Assembly: GCF_003666245.1 (NCBI RefSeq)
Contig: NZ_MJLZ01000019.1
Coordinates: forward strand, 1 to 64,000
DNA: 64,000 bases
DNA from: Brenneria alni
GTDB lineage: Bacteria > Pseudomonadota > Gammaproteobacteria > Enterobacterales > Enterobacteriaceae
Direction of reading: 5' to 3'
Shown here in pieces: positions 16,793 to 27,623 of the stretch. Within the stretch, counting starts at the first letter, position 1; each line of letters opens with the position of its first letter. Under the pieces are notes generated by a model. The model was not told the origin of the DNA, searched no databases, and saw nothing but the letters and a program-made list of their open reading frames with translations. The position numbers and the translations under genes are program-made.

Positions 16793-18807
16793 TGACGTCA
16801 CTGGAATGGTTGGCATGGGCGCTGACGCTTTATTCGGTTGGCGCATTACTGTCGTTGTGTCTGTCCCGGTTTGAGTCGCTGGCTATTCTGTTGAGCGGTA
16901 TCAGCGCCGCCCTCGGCGGACTGTGCGGCATTGCCGCCGCCCTGCCGGTATTACTCAACGGTCAGCGGCTGACCGCCACGATTGAAGGGCCATTTGCCGC
17001 CTTTGCCCATTTAACCCTGCGGATGGATGCGCTGGCCGCCTTTATGGTACTGGTCATTTCACTGCTGGTGGTGGTTACCTCACTCTACTCGCTGGCTTAT
17101 TTACAGGAATATCGCGGGCGCGCCGGGGCGATGGGGTTCTTTATGAACCTGTTTATCGCCTCTATGGTGGCGCTGGTGGTCACCGATAACGCTTTCTATT
17201 TCATTATTCTCTTTGAAGTGATGTCGCTCAGTTCCTATTTCCTGGTGATTTCCGATCAGGATGAAGAGGCGATTAATGCCGGGCTGCTTTACTTTTTAAT
17301 CGCCCATGCCGGATCTGTGCTGATCATGATCGCTTTCTTTCTGCTATACCGCTACAGCAACAGCCTCGACTTCGCCGATTTCCGACAGGCGGCCCTCTCT
17401 GCGCCGCAGGCGTCCACGGTGTTCCTGCTGGCTTTCTTTGGTTTTGGCGCCAAAGCCGGGATGCTGCCGCTGCACGGCTGGCTGCCGCGCGCGCACCCGG
17501 CCGCACCGTCCCACGCCTCGGCATTAATGTCCGGCGTGATGGTGAAAATCGGTATCTTCGGCATCATCAAAGTGGGGATCGACTTGCTGGGCGCCGCTGA
17601 AGCCTGGTGGGGCGTGGTGGTGCTGGCGTTCGGCGCTGTTTCGTCGGTTCTAGGCGTCCTCTATGCGCTGGCTGAACACGATCTCAAACGTTTACTGGCT
17701 TACCATACCGTTGAAAATATCGGCATCATCCTGATGGGCGTGGGTGTCGGGATGATCGGCATGGCTACCCATCACCCGCTGCTGGCGGTACTGGGCCTGC
17801 TGGGCGGGCTGTATCACCTGCTGAATCATGCCATCTTTAAAGGATTACTGTTTCTTGGCGCCGGTGCGGTGATTTACCGTCTGCACACCAAAGATATGGA
17901 GAAGATGGGGGGCCTCGCACGTTTGATGCCTTATACCGCGCTGGCTTTTCTGATCGGCTGTATGGCCATTTCCGCCCTGCCGCCGCTAAACGGTTTTGTC
18001 AGCGAATGGTTTACCTACCAGTCGCTGTTTACCCTCAGCCACGAGGGCGGCTTTTCCCTTCGTCTTGTTGCGCCAATCGCCATCGTCATGCTGGCGATTA
18101 CCGGCGCGCTGGCGGCAATGTGCTTCGTTAAGGTCTATGGGATTAGCTTCTCTGGCGCGCCGCGCAGCGAGAAAGCCGCACAGGCGCGGGAAGTTCCCTG
18201 GCCGATGACCTCCGCCATGCTGCTGCTGGCGCTGTTATGTGTGGTGCTTGGCGTAGGAGCCAGCGAGGTTTCCCCGATAATTACCCAGGTTGCCGTCAGC
18301 CTGACGGAAAGCGCCACGCCAGTCGTGGCGCACGGCATACTGGTCTTTCCCGGCAACCCCGGCCAAACCACGTTGTCTACGCCGTTGATTTTCATTCTGC
18401 TGCTGGCCTTGCCGGTCCTGCCGTTACTGCTTTATGTCGGCTGCAAAGGCGGTCGTCTGAATTTCCGTCAGCATGGTACGCCGTGGGCCTGCGGCTATGC
18501 CTATGAAGCCCGGATGGCGGCTTCCGCCGCCAGTTTTACCCAGCCGTTACGCGTGATGTTCGCCCCTTTGTACCGGATACGCAAAACACTGGATCCCGCC
18601 CCCATGATGCAAAACGCGCTGGAACAAACCACGCTGGCCGCCGGGCGGGCAGAACCGTTCTGGGATACGCGCCTCGTCATGCCGCTGGTAAACGTGGTTC
18701 AGCGCGCCAGCCGGGCAGTTCAATGGATTCAGCATGGCGACTTCCGGCTCTACTGTCTGTATGTGGTGGCCGCCCTGGTGATCCTGCTGCTGGCGACGAT
18801 GGTCTGA
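16789..18807 (+). CDS. hyfB: Hydrogenase-4 membrane subunit HyfB
   Basis: 672 residues with about 15-16 membrane helices, of the Nuo-L/Mrp antiporter-like family. The conserved antiporter core lies at about residues 110-420, with Lys in FGFGAKAGMLPLHGWLPRAHPAAPSHASALMSG and EHDLKRLLAYHTVENIG. The last helix near residue 650 follows an amphipathic segment. In formate hydrogenlyase-2, HyfB is one of three antiporter-like proteins thought to move protons or other ions, as in respiratory Complex I. It overlaps hyfA and is 7 bases from hyfC. Length equals that of E. coli HyfB. Confidence 0.93.
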   Translation: MMTSLEWLAWALTLYSVGALLSLCLSRFESLAILLSGISAALGGLCGIAAALPVLLNGQRLTATIEGPFAAFAHLTLRMDALAAFMVLVISLLVVVTSLYSLAYLQEYRGRAGAMGFFMNLFIASMVALVVTDNAFYFIILFEVMSLSSYFLVISDQDEEAINAGLLYFLIAHAGSVLIMIAFFLLYRYSNSLDFADFRQAALSAPQASTVFLLAFFGFGAKAGMLPLHGWLPRAHPAAPSHASALMSGVMVKIGIFGIIKVGIDLLGAAEAWWGVVVLAFGAVSSVLGVLYALAEHDLKRLLAYHTVENIGIILMGVGVGMIGMATHHPLLAVLGLLGGLYHLLNHAIFKGLLFLGAGAVIYRLHTKDMEKMGGLARLMPYTALAFLIGCMAISALPPLNGFVSEWFTYQSLFTLSHEGGFSLRLVAPIAIVMLAITGALAAMCFVKVYGISFSGAPRSEKAAQAREVPWPMTSAMLLLALLCVVLGVGASEVSPIITQVAVSLTESATPVVAHGILVFPGNPGQTTLSTPLIFILLLALPVLPLLLYVGCKGGRLNFRQHGTPWACGYAYEARMAASAASFTQPLRVMFAPLYRIRKTLDPAPMMQNALEQTTLAAGRAEPFWDTRLVMPLVNVVQRASRAVQWIQHGDFRLYCLYVVAALVILLLATMV

Positions 18808-18814
18808 GGAGAAG

Positions 18815-19798
18815 ATGATGATCAGTTCAATCACAGAAACCCTGGTTACAGCAGGCGTAACCCCGATCTCCACCCTGATTGTCTGTGCCTTCCTTCAGGC
18901 ATTGTGCTTGCTGGCTATTGCCCCGCTGATGTCGGGTATGGCGCGGGTTATCCGCGCCAAAATGCATTCACGGCGAGGACCGGGATTGTTGCAGGACTAT
19001 CGTGACATTTTCAAACTACTCAAGCGTCAGGATGTATCGCCCCAATACGCAGGCGGAGTTTTTCGCCTGATGCCTTACATCCTGATCGGTACGATGCTGC
19101 TGGTCGCCATGACGTTGCCTATCGTGACGTGGGTATCACCGTTCGGCTCAGGTGGCGATGTTATTACCCTGCTCTATCTGTTTGCCCTGTTCCGTTTCTT
19201 CTTTTCTCTGGCAGGTCTGGACTCCGGCAGTTCTTTTGCCGGCATCGGGGCCAGCCGCGAGCTAACGCTTGGCATTCTGGTGGAACCGATCCTGATTTTG
19301 GCTTTGCTGGTTGTCGCACTGATTGCTGGCTCCACCAACATCGGCAATATCAGCACTATGCTGGCAAGCCGTCCCTGGCTATCCCCTACCGCCACCCTGA
19401 TGGCACTACTGGCCTGCGCTTTCGCCGCTTTTATCGAAATGGGAAAAATTCCGTTCGACGTGGCGGAAGCCGAACAGGAATTACAGGAAGGCCCGTTGAC
19501 GGAATATTCCGGGGCCGGACTGGCGCTGGTGAAATGGGGCATCAGTCTGAAACAGGTGGTGGTTGCCGCCCTGTTTCTTTCTATCTTCATCCCGTTTGGT
19601 AAGGCTGAAACCTTTACGCTGGCGGCGCTGGCATGGGGATCGCTCGCGTTTCTCATCAAGCTGACCGGGGTGTTTTTTGTCGCCGCCTTGATTGAGAACA
19701 GCCTGGCGCGCGGGCGCTTTCTGCTGACCGGGCATGTTACCTGGTTAGGCTTCGGCGTTGCCGCGCTGGCGTTCGTTTTTTATCTTACCGGTCTATAA
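18815..19798 (+). CDS. hyfC: Hydrogenase-4 membrane subunit HyfC (NuoH-like)
   Basis: 327 residues, about eight helices. The family pattern is clear: IRAKMHSRRGPGLLQDYRDIFKLLKRQ after the first helix, FAGIGASRELTLGILVEPILIL, and the long EMGKIPFDVAEAEQELQEGPLTEYSGAGLALVKWG loop carrying the acidic residues of NuoH. HyfC anchors the hydrogenase catalytic subunits to the membrane and forms the start of the ion path. GAGGAGAAG precedes two possible ATG starts at 18815 and 18818. Confidence 0.93.
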   Translation: MMISSITETLVTAGVTPISTLIVCAFLQALCLLAIAPLMSGMARVIRAKMHSRRGPGLLQDYRDIFKLLKRQDVSPQYAGGVFRLMPYILIGTMLLVAMTLPIVTWVSPFGSGGDVITLLYLFALFRFFFSLAGLDSGSSFAGIGASRELTLGILVEPILILALLVVALIAGSTNIGNISTMLASRPWLSPTATLMALLACAFAAFIEMGKIPFDVAEAEQELQEGPLTEYSGAGLALVKWGISLKQVVVAALFLSIFIPFGKAETFTLAALAWGSLAFLIKLTGVFFVAALIENSLARGRFLLTGHVTWLGFGVAALAFVFYLTGL

Positions 19799-19814
19799 GG
19801 AGTAAGCATTCATC

Positions 19815-21269
19815 ATGGAGACGTTTACTACAGAGAATGTTGCCCTTGCGACCATCCTGTTGCCATTCATTGGCGCACTGTTGATCGCCATCCTGCCACA
19901 GCGGCAGGCTAAATGGTTTTGCTGCCTGTTTGCTCTACTGACGACACTCGGTATGGCATGGCTGGCGTATGACTATTTCGCTGGCGGTAAAAAGGACATG
20001 ACCTATACCTTATACCGCTATGGTCAGACCGAGCTGTTTGGGTTTCTGTTCGACAGAATCAGCCTGTTGATTGGTTTTGCCGTGGTATTCCTCGGCCTGT
20101 TGGTCAGCATCTATTCCACCGGTTACCTGACGTCAGGCAACCGGGAGCACCCGCATGAAGGCACTAACCGTTATTATGCCTTTCTGTTGGTGTTTATTGG
20201 CGCTATGGCCGGGTTAACACTGTCATCCACCTTGCTTGGACAACTGCTGTTTTTTGAAATTACCGGTGGCTGCTCGTGGGCATTAATCGGTTACTACCAG
20301 CAACCCAAGTCGTTGCGTTCAGCGCTGAAAGCCCTGCTGGTGACGCACATTGCCTCCATCGGGCTGTATCTGGCGGCGGCCTGGCTGTTTGTTAATACCG
20401 GTACGTTTGCCCTGAGTGCGCTGGCGCAGTTGAATACCGACGGTAAAATCATCGTGTTTGGCGGTATTCTGTTCGCCGCCTGGGGGAAATCAGCGCAAAT
20501 CCCCCTGCATATGTGGCTACCCGACGCAATGGAAGCGCCAACGCCGGTCAGCGCTTATCTGCACGCGGCCTCAATGGTGAAAGTCGGCGTCTATATATTC
20601 GCCAGGGCGATTTTGTCCGCCGATCGGGTGCCGCACATTATTGGCGCCGTCGGTCTGGTGATGGCGACCATCACGCTGGTTTATGGCTTTATCATGTATC
20701 TGCCGCAAAAAGACATGAAGCGCTTACTGGCCTACTCCACCATTACCCAGCTTTCCTATATCTTTTTTACCTTGTCGCTGGCGACGTTCGGCTCGCGTAT
20801 GGCGTTTGAAGCGGGTGTGGCTTACATCTTCAACCATGCTTTCGCCAAAAGCCTGTTTTTCCTGGTGGCTGGCGCACTCAGCTACAGTTGCGGAACCCGT
20901 ATGTTGCCAAAACTTAAAGGTATGATGCGGAAAATGCCGCTGCTGGGCGTCGGATTCTGTGTCGCCGCGCTGGCCATTACCGGCGTACCGCCGTTTAACG
21001 GTTTCTTCAGCAAGTTCCCACTGTTTGCCGCCGGGTTTGCGCTGTCGCGGGAATACGTCTGGCTACTGCCTCTGCTTATCATCACGCTGATTGAGTCGGT
21101 CGCCAGTTTTGCCTGGTTCCTCTACTGGTTTGGCCGCACCGTGCCGGGAGCGCCATCCGAAGAAATTGCTGCCGCCACGCCGGTTCCCTGGGCAATGCAG
21201 GGGGTGCTGATCGTGCTGATCGTCATGTCGGTATGTTCAAGCGTGATCGCTTCCATCTGGCTGAACTGA
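19815..21269 (+). CDS. hyfD: Hydrogenase-4 membrane subunit HyfD (antiporter-like)
   Basis: 484 residues, about 14 helices, of the NuoM/N antiporter family. Landmarks: FFEITGGCSWALIGYYQQP (conserved Glu), FAAWGKSAQIPLHMWLPDAMEAPTPVSAYLHAASMVKVG (conserved Lys and the discontinuous helix), and [23 protein letters not shown]. HyfD has no counterpart in the smaller hydrogenase-3 complex, so together with HyfE and HyfF it marks this as hydrogenase-4. GGAG lies in the short gap after hyfC. Confidence 0.93.
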   Translation: METFTTENVALATILLPFIGALLIAILPQRQAKWFCCLFALLTTLGMAWLAYDYFAGGKKDMTYTLYRYGQTELFGFLFDRISLLIGFAVVFLGLLVSIYSTGYLTSGNREHPHEGTNRYYAFLLVFIGAMAGLTLSSTLLGQLLFFEITGGCSWALIGYYQQPKSLRSALKALLVTHIASIGLYLAAAWLFVNTGTFALSALAQLNTDGKIIVFGGILFAAWGKSAQIPLHMWLPDAMEAPTPVSAYLHAASMVKVGVYIFARAILSADRVPHIIGAVGLVMATITLVYGFIMYLPQKDMKRLLAYSTITQLSYIFFTLSLATFGSRMAFEAGVAYIFNHAFAKSLFFLVAGALSYSCGTRMLPKLKGMMRKMPLLGVGFCVAALAITGVPPFNGFFSKFPLFAAGFALSREYVWLLPLLIITLIESVASFAWFLYWFGRTVPGAPSEEIAAATPVPWAMQGVLIVLIVMSVCSSVIASIWLN

Positions 21270-21281
21270 GGATTATTAACA

Positions 21282-21932
21282 ATGACTGGTTCCCTTATCA
21301 TTAATAACCTGGCCGGGTTGCTGATTATTACTTCCCTGCTGGTGATCGCCGCCAGACGCCCAACGGTTTCAGCCTGGCTATATGCCTTGCAGTCTCTGGT
21401 TCTGGTGCTGATTTTTGTCTCGCTGGCCGATCTGCTACAGGCCCCTCAGCTCTATATATGGTCGCTGAGTGCGTTCATTACCAAAGTCATACTGGTTCCC
21501 CTGATCATGTACCGGGCGTTTCGCAAACTGGACGATCCGCAGGCTGATGGCGGCGTGGTCAGCCCGGTAGTCATCATGCTGCTGGCAACGCTCATTGTGG
21601 TGCTGTGCTACTTCGTGGTGGAACCGGTTAAATTACCGATGGTCAGCACCCTGAAACCGGCGCTGGCGGTGTCGCTGGGGCACTTTATGATCGGTCTGCT
21701 GTGCATTGTCACCCAGCGCAATATTCTCAAACAGGTATTCGGCTATTGCCTGATGGAAAACGGTGCGCACCTCACACTGGCGCTGCTGGCGAACCGGGCG
21801 CCCGAATTAGTGGAAATCGGTATTGCGACCGATGCAATTTTCGCGGTGATTGTCATGGCATTAATGGCCCGCAAAATCTACCGCACGCTCAACACGCTGG
21901 ATGTGCAACAACTGACCGCGCTGAAAGGGTGA
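21282..21932 (+). CDS. hyfE: Hydrogenase-4 membrane subunit HyfE (NuoK-like)
   Basis: 216 residues with about seven helices. The C-terminal half resembles NuoK/MrpC, with conserved Glu in [41 protein letters not shown]. It begins [27 protein letters not shown]. Its length equals E. coli HyfE. It sits 12 bases after hyfD and 5 bases before hyfF, which indicates tight co-translation. It belongs to the membrane arm; work on the Pectobacterium homologue reported that most membrane-arm genes are dispensable for hydrogen output. Confidence 0.93.
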   Translation: MTGSLIINNLAGLLIITSLLVIAARRPTVSAWLYALQSLVLVLIFVSLADLLQAPQLYIWSLSAFITKVILVPLIMYRAFRKLDDPQADGGVVSPVVIMLLATLIVVLCYFVVEPVKLPMVSTLKPALAVSLGHFMIGLLCIVTQRNILKQVFGYCLMENGAHLTLALLANRAPELVEIGIATDAIFAVIVMALMARKIYRTLNTLDVQQLTALKG

Positions 21933-21937
21933 ATAAC

Positions 21938-23569
21938 ATGACCAATACTGACCTGCTTCTCACCCTGCTGGGTACGCCGCTCATTACCGCGCTGCTTGCT
22001 TTCGCATGTCGGTTCGCCGCCAGTCAGGCCCGCATGCTGGTGAGCATCATCCATCTGCTGGGGATCACTGTTCTGCTGATTGTTTCACTGTCGCTGGTCT
22101 GGCTGGTGTACCAGAACGGGGAAATTCTGTCCGTCCATAATTGGCTGCATCTCGACAGCCTCAGCGCTCTGTTTCTGGCGATCCTCGGCATTATCGGCTT
22201 TATTACCGGGCTTTACTCCCTCGGTTATATGCGTCACGAAGTGAATAGCGGCGAAATCACGGTTAAAACACTGTGTTACTACTATGGTTTCTTCCATCTT
22301 TTTCTGTTCACCATGCTGCTGGTCATCACCAGTAACAATCTGATTTTAATGTGGGCCGCCATTGAAGCCACCACGCTGAGTTCCGCTTTTTTGGTCGGGC
22401 TATACGGGCAGCGCTCTTCGCTGGAAGCCGCCTGGAAATACATCATTATCTGTACGGTAGGGGTGGCGTTTGGACTATATGGCACCGTACTGGTGTATGC
22501 CAACGCGGCCAGCGTCATGGTTGAGCCAGGAAACGCCATCTTCTGGACGGAAGTGCTGAAACACGCGGACGAACTGGACAGCACGTTGATGCATCTGGCG
22601 TTTATCTTCATCATCATTGGCTTTGGCACTAAAACCGGTCTGTTTCCGATGCACGCCTGGCTGCCGGACGCGCACAGCGAAGCCCCAAGCCCCACCAGCG
22701 CGCTGTTATCCGCAGTATTGCTGAACTGCGCCCTGTTGGTCATCGTGCGCTATTACATCATCGTCAGCGCTGCCATCGGTTCCGAATTTCCCCGCACGTT
22801 ACTGCTGGTTTTCGGCATGATGTCCGTGGCGGTGGCCGCTTTCCTGATCCTGGTTCAGCGCGATATGAAACGCCTGCTGGCCTATTCCAGCGTCGAAAAT
22901 ATGGGTCTGATTGCCGTAGCGCTGGGGATTGGCGGGCCGTTGGGCATTCTCGCCGCCTTGCTGCATACCCTGAATCACAGCCTGGCCAAAACGCTGTTGT
23001 TCTGTGGTTCCGGTAACGTCCTGCTGAAATACGGTACACGCGATATGGATGCGGTGAAAGGGATCATGCGTGTCACCCCGCTCACCGGGGCGTTGCTGGC
23101 TGGCGGCGCGCTGGCGCTGGGCGGGATGCCGCCTTTCAATATTTTTCTTAGTGAATTCATGACCGTGAGCGCCGGAATCAGCGCCGGGTATTTGTGGCTG
23201 GTGATTAGCTTGCTGATACTGCTGACCATTGTGCTGGCCGGGTTAGTCAGAATGGTTGCCGGTACGGTGCTCGGCAGTAGCCCGGAGGCGGTAAGCAAAG
23301 GGGAACTGGGCGTTATGACCACCGCGCCGATGGTTGTGCTGCTGCTCCTGATGCTGGTGATGGGGACACATATTCCACAGCCGGTCATCCGGCTGCTGGA
23401 AAACGCCACCACTATCGTTCAAAACCCGGAAACCGACGACGCATCCCTGGATCGACGACGCCAGATGTCCTGGCTGCGCCCCGAATCCGTGACCGTCAAA
23501 AACCCCGTATCACCCATTGCTGAACGCTCAGTGTTAACCCCTTTCCGTCAGGAGATGCACCGTGATTAA
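21938..23569 (+). CDS. hyfF: Hydrogenase-4 membrane subunit HyfF (antiporter-like)
   Basis: Start set at 21938 ([20 protein letters not shown]), giving 543 residues; the frame is open back to 21701 but that part lies inside hyfE. About 13-14 helices, with antiporter core motifs [63 protein letters not shown] and [27 protein letters not shown]. It is slightly longer than the E. coli protein because of a polar C-terminal tail ([19 protein letters not shown] onward). The final 8 bases overlap hyfG. Confidence 0.92.
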   Translation: MTNTDLLLTLLGTPLITALLAFACRFAASQARMLVSIIHLLGITVLLIVSLSLVWLVYQNGEILSVHNWLHLDSLSALFLAILGIIGFITGLYSLGYMRHEVNSGEITVKTLCYYYGFFHLFLFTMLLVITSNNLILMWAAIEATTLSSAFLVGLYGQRSSLEAAWKYIIICTVGVAFGLYGTVLVYANAASVMVEPGNAIFWTEVLKHADELDSTLMHLAFIFIIIGFGTKTGLFPMHAWLPDAHSEAPSPTSALLSAVLLNCALLVIVRYYIIVSAAIGSEFPRTLLLVFGMMSVAVAAFLILVQRDMKRLLAYSSVENMGLIAVALGIGGPLGILAALLHTLNHSLAKTLLFCGSGNVLLKYGTRDMDAVKGIMRVTPLTGALLAGGALALGGMPPFNIFLSEFMTVSAGISAGYLWLVISLLILLTIVLAGLVRMVAGTVLGSSPEAVSKGELGVMTTAPMVVLLLLMLVMGTHIPQPVIRLLENATTIVQNPETDDASLDRRRQMSWLRPESVTVKNPVSPIAERSVLTPFRQEMHRD

Positions 23570-25301
23570 TGAACTCCCTGTTTCCAGCCAGGTATCCCAT
23601 GTGGACAAACTCGGCACCGGTTATGCCGCCCAGATCAGAAAAAAGTTCCCGGCGGCCATTCTGGAAGAGGAGTGGCAGACAGCGAATCAGCTCACCCTGA
23701 CCGTCAAACTGAACACACTGCCAGAGGTCGTTGAATGCCTTTACTACCAACAGGGGGGATGGTTGTCAGTACTCTTTGGTAATGATGAACGTTCACTAAA
23801 TGGCTATTTCGCCATTTACTACGTGCTGTCAATGGAAGAGGGAGAAAAGTGCTGGGTGATTGTGAAAGCGCTGGTCAACCCGGATAACCCGGAGTTTCCC
23901 TCGGTCACGCCCCGCGTACCGGCCGCCGTCTGGGGCGAGCGTGAAGTGCGCGATATGTATGGGCTGATCCCGGTCGGCTTGCCCGACGAGCGGCGGCTGG
24001 TATTGCCGGACGACTGGCCGGACGATCTTTATCCGCTGCGTAAAGACGCTATGGATTATCGCCAGCGCCCTGCCCCCACCCGTGATGAAGAGTCTTACTC
24101 GTTCATCAGCGAAGCCAGCGGCGAGGCCCGCATCGTACCGATTGGGCCGTTACACATCACCTCTGATGAGCCGGGGCATTTCCGCCTGTTCGTAGACGGA
24201 GAACAGATTATTGATGCTGACTACCGACTGTTCTATGTGCATCGTGGCATGGAAAAGCTGGCGGAAACGCGTATGGGTTATAACGAAGTCACCTTCCTGT
24301 CTGACCGGGTGTGCGGCATCTGCGGCTTTACCCACAGCGTTGCGTATACCTCATCCATTGAAAATGCGTTAGGGATTGTCGTACCGCCGCGAGCGCACAG
24401 TATCCGCAGCCTGTTGCTGGAAGTGGAAAGGCTGCACAGCCATTTGTTGAATCTGGGGCTTTCCAGCCATTTCGCCGGTTTCGATACCGGGTTTATGCAG
24501 TTCTTTCGTATCCGTGAGAAGTCGATGACTATCGCTGAGATCCTGACCGGCGCCCGTAAAACCTATGGGCTGAACCTGATTGGCGGCATCCGCCGCGATA
24601 TTCTGAAAGACGACCGGTTAAAAACCATCAAGCTGATTCGGGAGATGCGCACCGACATTGCGCAGCTTTCCGACATGCTGCTCAACACCCCCAATATGCT
24701 ACAGCGAACCCAGGGGATTGGTATTCTCGACAAGCAAGTCGCCCGCGATTACAGCCCGGTCGGCCCGATGATCCGCGCCAGCGGCTTCAAGCGGGATATG
24801 CGCATCGATCATCCTTATGCGGGTTATCTGAACCTGCCGATGGAACTACATCATCTGGATGCGGGCGACGTCTATTCCCGCGTACTGGTTCGAGTACGCG
24901 AAGTGTTCACCTCAATGGCGATGATTGAATACGGTCTGGACAACCTGCCGGAAGGCCCGCTGCTTAACGAAGATTTCACTTATCAACCGCACAAGTTTGC
25001 GCTGGGCTTTGCGGAAGCGCCACGCGGTGAAGACATTCACTGGAGCATGACTGGCGACAACCAGAAACTGTTCCGCTGGCGTTGTCGCGCCGCCACCTAC
25101 GCCAATTGGCCGGTGTTGCGCTATATGCTGCGCGGCAACACCGTTTCCGATGCCCCGCTGATTATCGGCAGTCTGGACCCCTGCTACTCCTGTACCGACC
25201 GGGTTACGCTTATTGATGTGCGCAAACAGAAAATCACCACGGTGCCTTATAAAGAAATGGAACGTTACGGCCTGGAACGTACATATTCGCCGCTCAAATA
25301 G
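23562..25301 (+). CDS. hyfG: Hydrogenase-4 [NiFe] large subunit HyfG
   Basis: 579 residues, a NuoC-NuoD fusion as in HycE. Residues ~1-170 are the NuoC-like part ([12 protein letters not shown]); ~185-547 are the NuoD-like catalytic part. Nickel ligands are visible in [13 protein letters not shown] (Cys251, Cys254) and DPCYSCTDR (Cys541, Cys544). After Arg547 a 32-residue tail ([20 protein letters not shown] and on to RTYSPLK) remains, the size of the C-terminal peptide that HycI removes from E. coli HycE after nickel insertion. The hycI gene is four genes downstream. The enzyme reduces protons to H2 on the cytoplasmic side of the complex. Confidence 0.95.
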   Translation: MINELPVSSQVSHVDKLGTGYAAQIRKKFPAAILEEEWQTANQLTLTVKLNTLPEVVECLYYQQGGWLSVLFGNDERSLNGYFAIYYVLSMEEGEKCWVIVKALVNPDNPEFPSVTPRVPAAVWGEREVRDMYGLIPVGLPDERRLVLPDDWPDDLYPLRKDAMDYRQRPAPTRDEESYSFISEASGEARIVPIGPLHITSDEPGHFRLFVDGEQIIDADYRLFYVHRGMEKLAETRMGYNEVTFLSDRVCGICGFTHSVAYTSSIENALGIVVPPRAHSIRSLLLEVERLHSHLLNLGLSSHFAGFDTGFMQFFRIREKSMTIAEILTGARKTYGLNLIGGIRRDILKDDRLKTIKLIREMRTDIAQLSDMLLNTPNMLQRTQGIGILDKQVARDYSPVGPMIRASGFKRDMRIDHPYAGYLNLPMELHHLDAGDVYSRVLVRVREVFTSMAMIEYGLDNLPEGPLLNEDFTYQPHKFALGFAEAPRGEDIHWSMTGDNQKLFRWRCRAATYANWPVLRYMLRGNTVSDAPLIIGSLDPCYSCTDRVTLIDVRKQKITTVPYKEMERYGLERTYSPLK

Positions 25302-25312
25302 GGGGATGAATC

Positions 25313-25888
25313 ATGTTGAAACTGTTTAAAACCATCCTGAAAGCAGGCAGCCACTGTACGGTGCAATATCCGTTTAAACCGCTGGAGGTATCGGCAGGGT
25401 TTCGCGGCAAACCACAATACGACGCCACGCAATGTATTGCCTGCGCCGCCTGCACGATGGTATGCCCGGCCAATGCGCTGACGATGGAAACCGATGTCAC
25501 CGGCGGCACCCGAACCTGGCAGCTCTTCCTCGGACGCTGTATCTTCTGCGGGCGCTGCGAGGAAGTCTGCCCGACACGCGCTATCGTGCTGTCACAGGAG
25601 TTTGAAATGGCGGTCAGCAGTAAGGCAGACCTTTACCAGCGAGCCACCTTTACCTTGCTGGACTGCCATGTTTGTCACCGCCCTTTTGCCCCGCAAAAAG
25701 AGGTGGACTATGCCATGAAGCTGTTAATGCAGTCTGGTTTGTCCGAAGAAACGGTTGAATCACAACGACCTCATTTTGAAACCTGCCCGGAATGTAAACG
25801 GAAGCAGAACATGAACCACCAGGGCAATGTGATGTTGAGCCAGTATATTTCCCCGCCTTCCACTTCTGTTAAAGGGAGCAAGCCATGA
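25313..25888 (+). CDS. hyfH: Hydrogenase-4 ferredoxin-like subunit HyfH (NuoI-like)
   Basis: 191 residues with two adjacent [4Fe-4S] motifs, [16 protein letters not shown] (about residues 40-55) and [16 protein letters not shown] (about 78-93), typical of NuoI/HycF. Further Cys pairs occur at DCHVCHRPF and CPECKRKQN, also seen in HycF/HyfH, perhaps a structural metal site. It transfers electrons between HyfA-type carriers and the small subunit HyfI. Start ATG at 25313 has GGGG nearby, and the 3' end overlaps hyfI by four bases. Confidence 0.93.
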   Translation: MLKLFKTILKAGSHCTVQYPFKPLEVSAGFRGKPQYDATQCIACAACTMVCPANALTMETDVTGGTRTWQLFLGRCIFCGRCEEVCPTRAIVLSQEFEMAVSSKADLYQRATFTLLDCHVCHRPFAPQKEVDYAMKLLMQSGLSEETVESQRPHFETCPECKRKQNMNHQGNVMLSQYISPPSTSVKGSKP

Positions 25889-26676
25889 GCACCCTGCCTG
25901 CTGGCGCCGATCACTACCGGCCCACGCCGATTGTATTGGATGAACCGGCGCAAAAACTCAAACAAACGCTGCTGAAAGATATCAAACGTTCGGCTTACGT
26001 TTACCGCGTCGACTGCGGCGGCTGCAACGGCTGTGAAATAGAAATTTTTGCCGCCATTACCCCGCTGTTCGACGCCGAACGCTTTGGTATCAAGGTGGTG
26101 GCCTCACCTCGTCATGCCGATATTTTATTGTTCACCGGGGCGGTTACCCGCGCCATGCGAACACCGGCGCTACGCGCCTACCAATCCGCCCCCGACCCGA
26201 AAATCTGCATCTCTTACGGCGCCTGCGGCTGCGGCGGCGGGATCTTCCACGATCTGTATTGCGTCTGGGGCGGCAGCGATACCATTGTACCGATAGACGT
26301 TTATATTCCCGGCTGTCCGCCGACTCCCGCCGCCACCCTCTATGGCTTTGCCGTCGCGCTTGGCCTTCTGGAGCAGAAACTGCACAGCGGCGATCATCAG
26401 CAGACAGAGCATGAAAAGGCCGCTTTGATTCATCCTGACCTCCCGTTGGATCTACGTGTTCTGCTGGAACGGGAAGCCCGGCGCATGGCGGGATATCGTC
26501 AGGGGAGGGAAATCAGCGACGCCTTTTTGGCGCGACTGGAAAATCAAACGTTGGACGGTCTGGATCAGCGTATTGCCGACTGGCTGCAACAGCATAACGA
26601 TCCGCGTTTGAATGAGATTGTCGGGCGGTTACAGCAGATCTATCTCGCGCTGTTGAATGGGGAAAGATATCGATGA
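25885..26676 (+). CDS. hyfI: Hydrogenase-4 small subunit HyfI (NuoB-like)
   Basis: 263 residues. The single proximal [4Fe-4S] cluster ligands lie in [14 protein letters not shown] (about residues 48-61), [14 protein letters not shown] and [15 protein letters not shown], as in HycG/NuoB. There is no twin-arginine signal, as expected for a cytoplasm-facing group 4 hydrogenase. After residue ~165 an additional ~95-residue charged C-terminal region ([20 protein letters not shown] onward) is present, as in E. coli HyfI and absent from the shorter NuoB. GGGAG precedes the ATG, which overlaps the hyfH stop. Confidence 0.93.
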   Translation: MSTLPAGADHYRPTPIVLDEPAQKLKQTLLKDIKRSAYVYRVDCGGCNGCEIEIFAAITPLFDAERFGIKVVASPRHADILLFTGAVTRAMRTPALRAYQSAPDPKICISYGACGCGGGIFHDLYCVWGGSDTIVPIDVYIPGCPPTPAATLYGFAVALGLLEQKLHSGDHQQTEHEKAALIHPDLPLDLRVLLEREARRMAGYRQGREISDAFLARLENQTLDGLDQRIADWLQQHNDPRLNEIVGRLQQIYLALLNGERYR

Positions 26677-27077
26677 GCGCACAGGTGATTTTCTATGCCC
26701 TGAGCCAGAAATTTCTCGACACCAAAGATAAGGTGCCGGAGCAGGCTCAACAGGTGATGTATTACTCATTGGCGATTGGTCACCACGTTGGCGTTATCGA
26801 CTGCCTGAAGCGGGTGTTGGTCTGCCCGCAGGCAGACTATCAACGTTGGATCGGGCAATTGGCAGAAGGTGAGGCAAAACGCAAAATGGCAGGCTTACTG
26901 AAATTTGGCGAGATCACCATTGACAGCGGTCATACCCAGTTACTGGGGCGTGCTTTTGGTTCATTGCCTGCCGGGCAGGATAACTATCCTGACTGGACCA
27001 AAACCCTACTGGACTATCTGGCGGCCATTGAACAGGAAACGGCGCTCTACTTAATGGTGAAACGAGTTGATGACTGA
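26673..27077 (+). CDS. hyfJ: Formate hydrogenlyase accessory protein HyfJ (HycH family)
   Basis: 134 residues with HycH/HyfJ family features: [42 protein letters not shown] at the N-terminus and [21 protein letters not shown] centrally. HycH is a small cytoplasmic protein required for assembly of active formate hydrogenlyase but not part of the final complex. The ATGA start overlaps hyfI, and the 3' end overlaps hycI by 11 bases. Confidence 0.9.
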   Translation: MSAQVIFYALSQKFLDTKDKVPEQAQQVMYYSLAIGHHVGVIDCLKRVLVCPQADYQRWIGQLAEGEAKRKMAGLLKFGEITIDSGHTQLLGRAFGSLPAGQDNYPDWTKTLLDYLAAIEQETALYLMVKRVDD

Positions 27078-27564
27078 GCAAATCGAGCATAACGGAAAGG
27101 TTGTCGCTAATGAAAATATAGTGCTGACCGTCGGCAATAGCATGATGGGCGATGATGGCGCCGGGCCGCGGCTGGCCGAACATATGACGCAAAACCCGGT
27201 CGCTGGCTGGTCAGTGATTGATGGCGGCGCCATTCCCGAAAACGCAGCCCACAGGTTGCGCACCCTGCGGCCTAAAAGACTATTGGTAGTGGATGCCGCC
27301 GATATGGGTTTAGCGCCCGGCGAAATACGCATTGTTGATCCGCAACGGATTGCCGAAGACCTGTTGATGAACACCCATAATCTGCCGCTGAACTTTCTTA
27401 TCGAACAGTTGCAGCAAGATATTCCTGAGGTAATTTTTATCGGTATTCAGCCTGCGCTGGTGGCGTTCTATTACCCCCTCAGCGCGGAAGTCGAGCAGGC
27501 GGTGGATCTCATTCATCAGCGGCTGGCGGGCTGGCAGGGAAATGGCGGCTTTCAAAGGCTATAG
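27067..27564 (+). CDS. hycI: Hydrogenase maturation endopeptidase HycI
   Basis: 165 residues. The family signatures are LTVGNSMMGDDGAGPRLAEHM near residue 20 (with the nickel-binding Asp), VIDGGAIPENAAHRLR, and LVVDAADMGLAPGEIRI (second Asp). It recognises nickel in the immature large subunit and removes the C-terminal peptide; the likely target here is the HyfG 32-residue tail. In E. coli hycI closes the hyc operon and the hyf operon lacks its own copy, so its place after hyfJ makes this locus self-sufficient for that step. No hyfR or focB follows. The N-terminal ~15 residues are less conserved; an internal ATG is possible. Confidence 0.9.
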   Translation: MMTEQIEHNGKVVANENIVLTVGNSMMGDDGAGPRLAEHMTQNPVAGWSVIDGGAIPENAAHRLRTLRPKRLLVVDAADMGLAPGEIRIVDPQRIAEDLLMNTHNLPLNFLIEQLQQDIPEVIFIGIQPALVAFYYPLSAEVEQAVDLIHQRLAGWQGNGGFQRL

Positions 27565-27623
27565 CCTGGTCATATGCCATTGAGCAAAAAATCCACCATC
27601 CCCAAATATACAGAGACAGGCTG

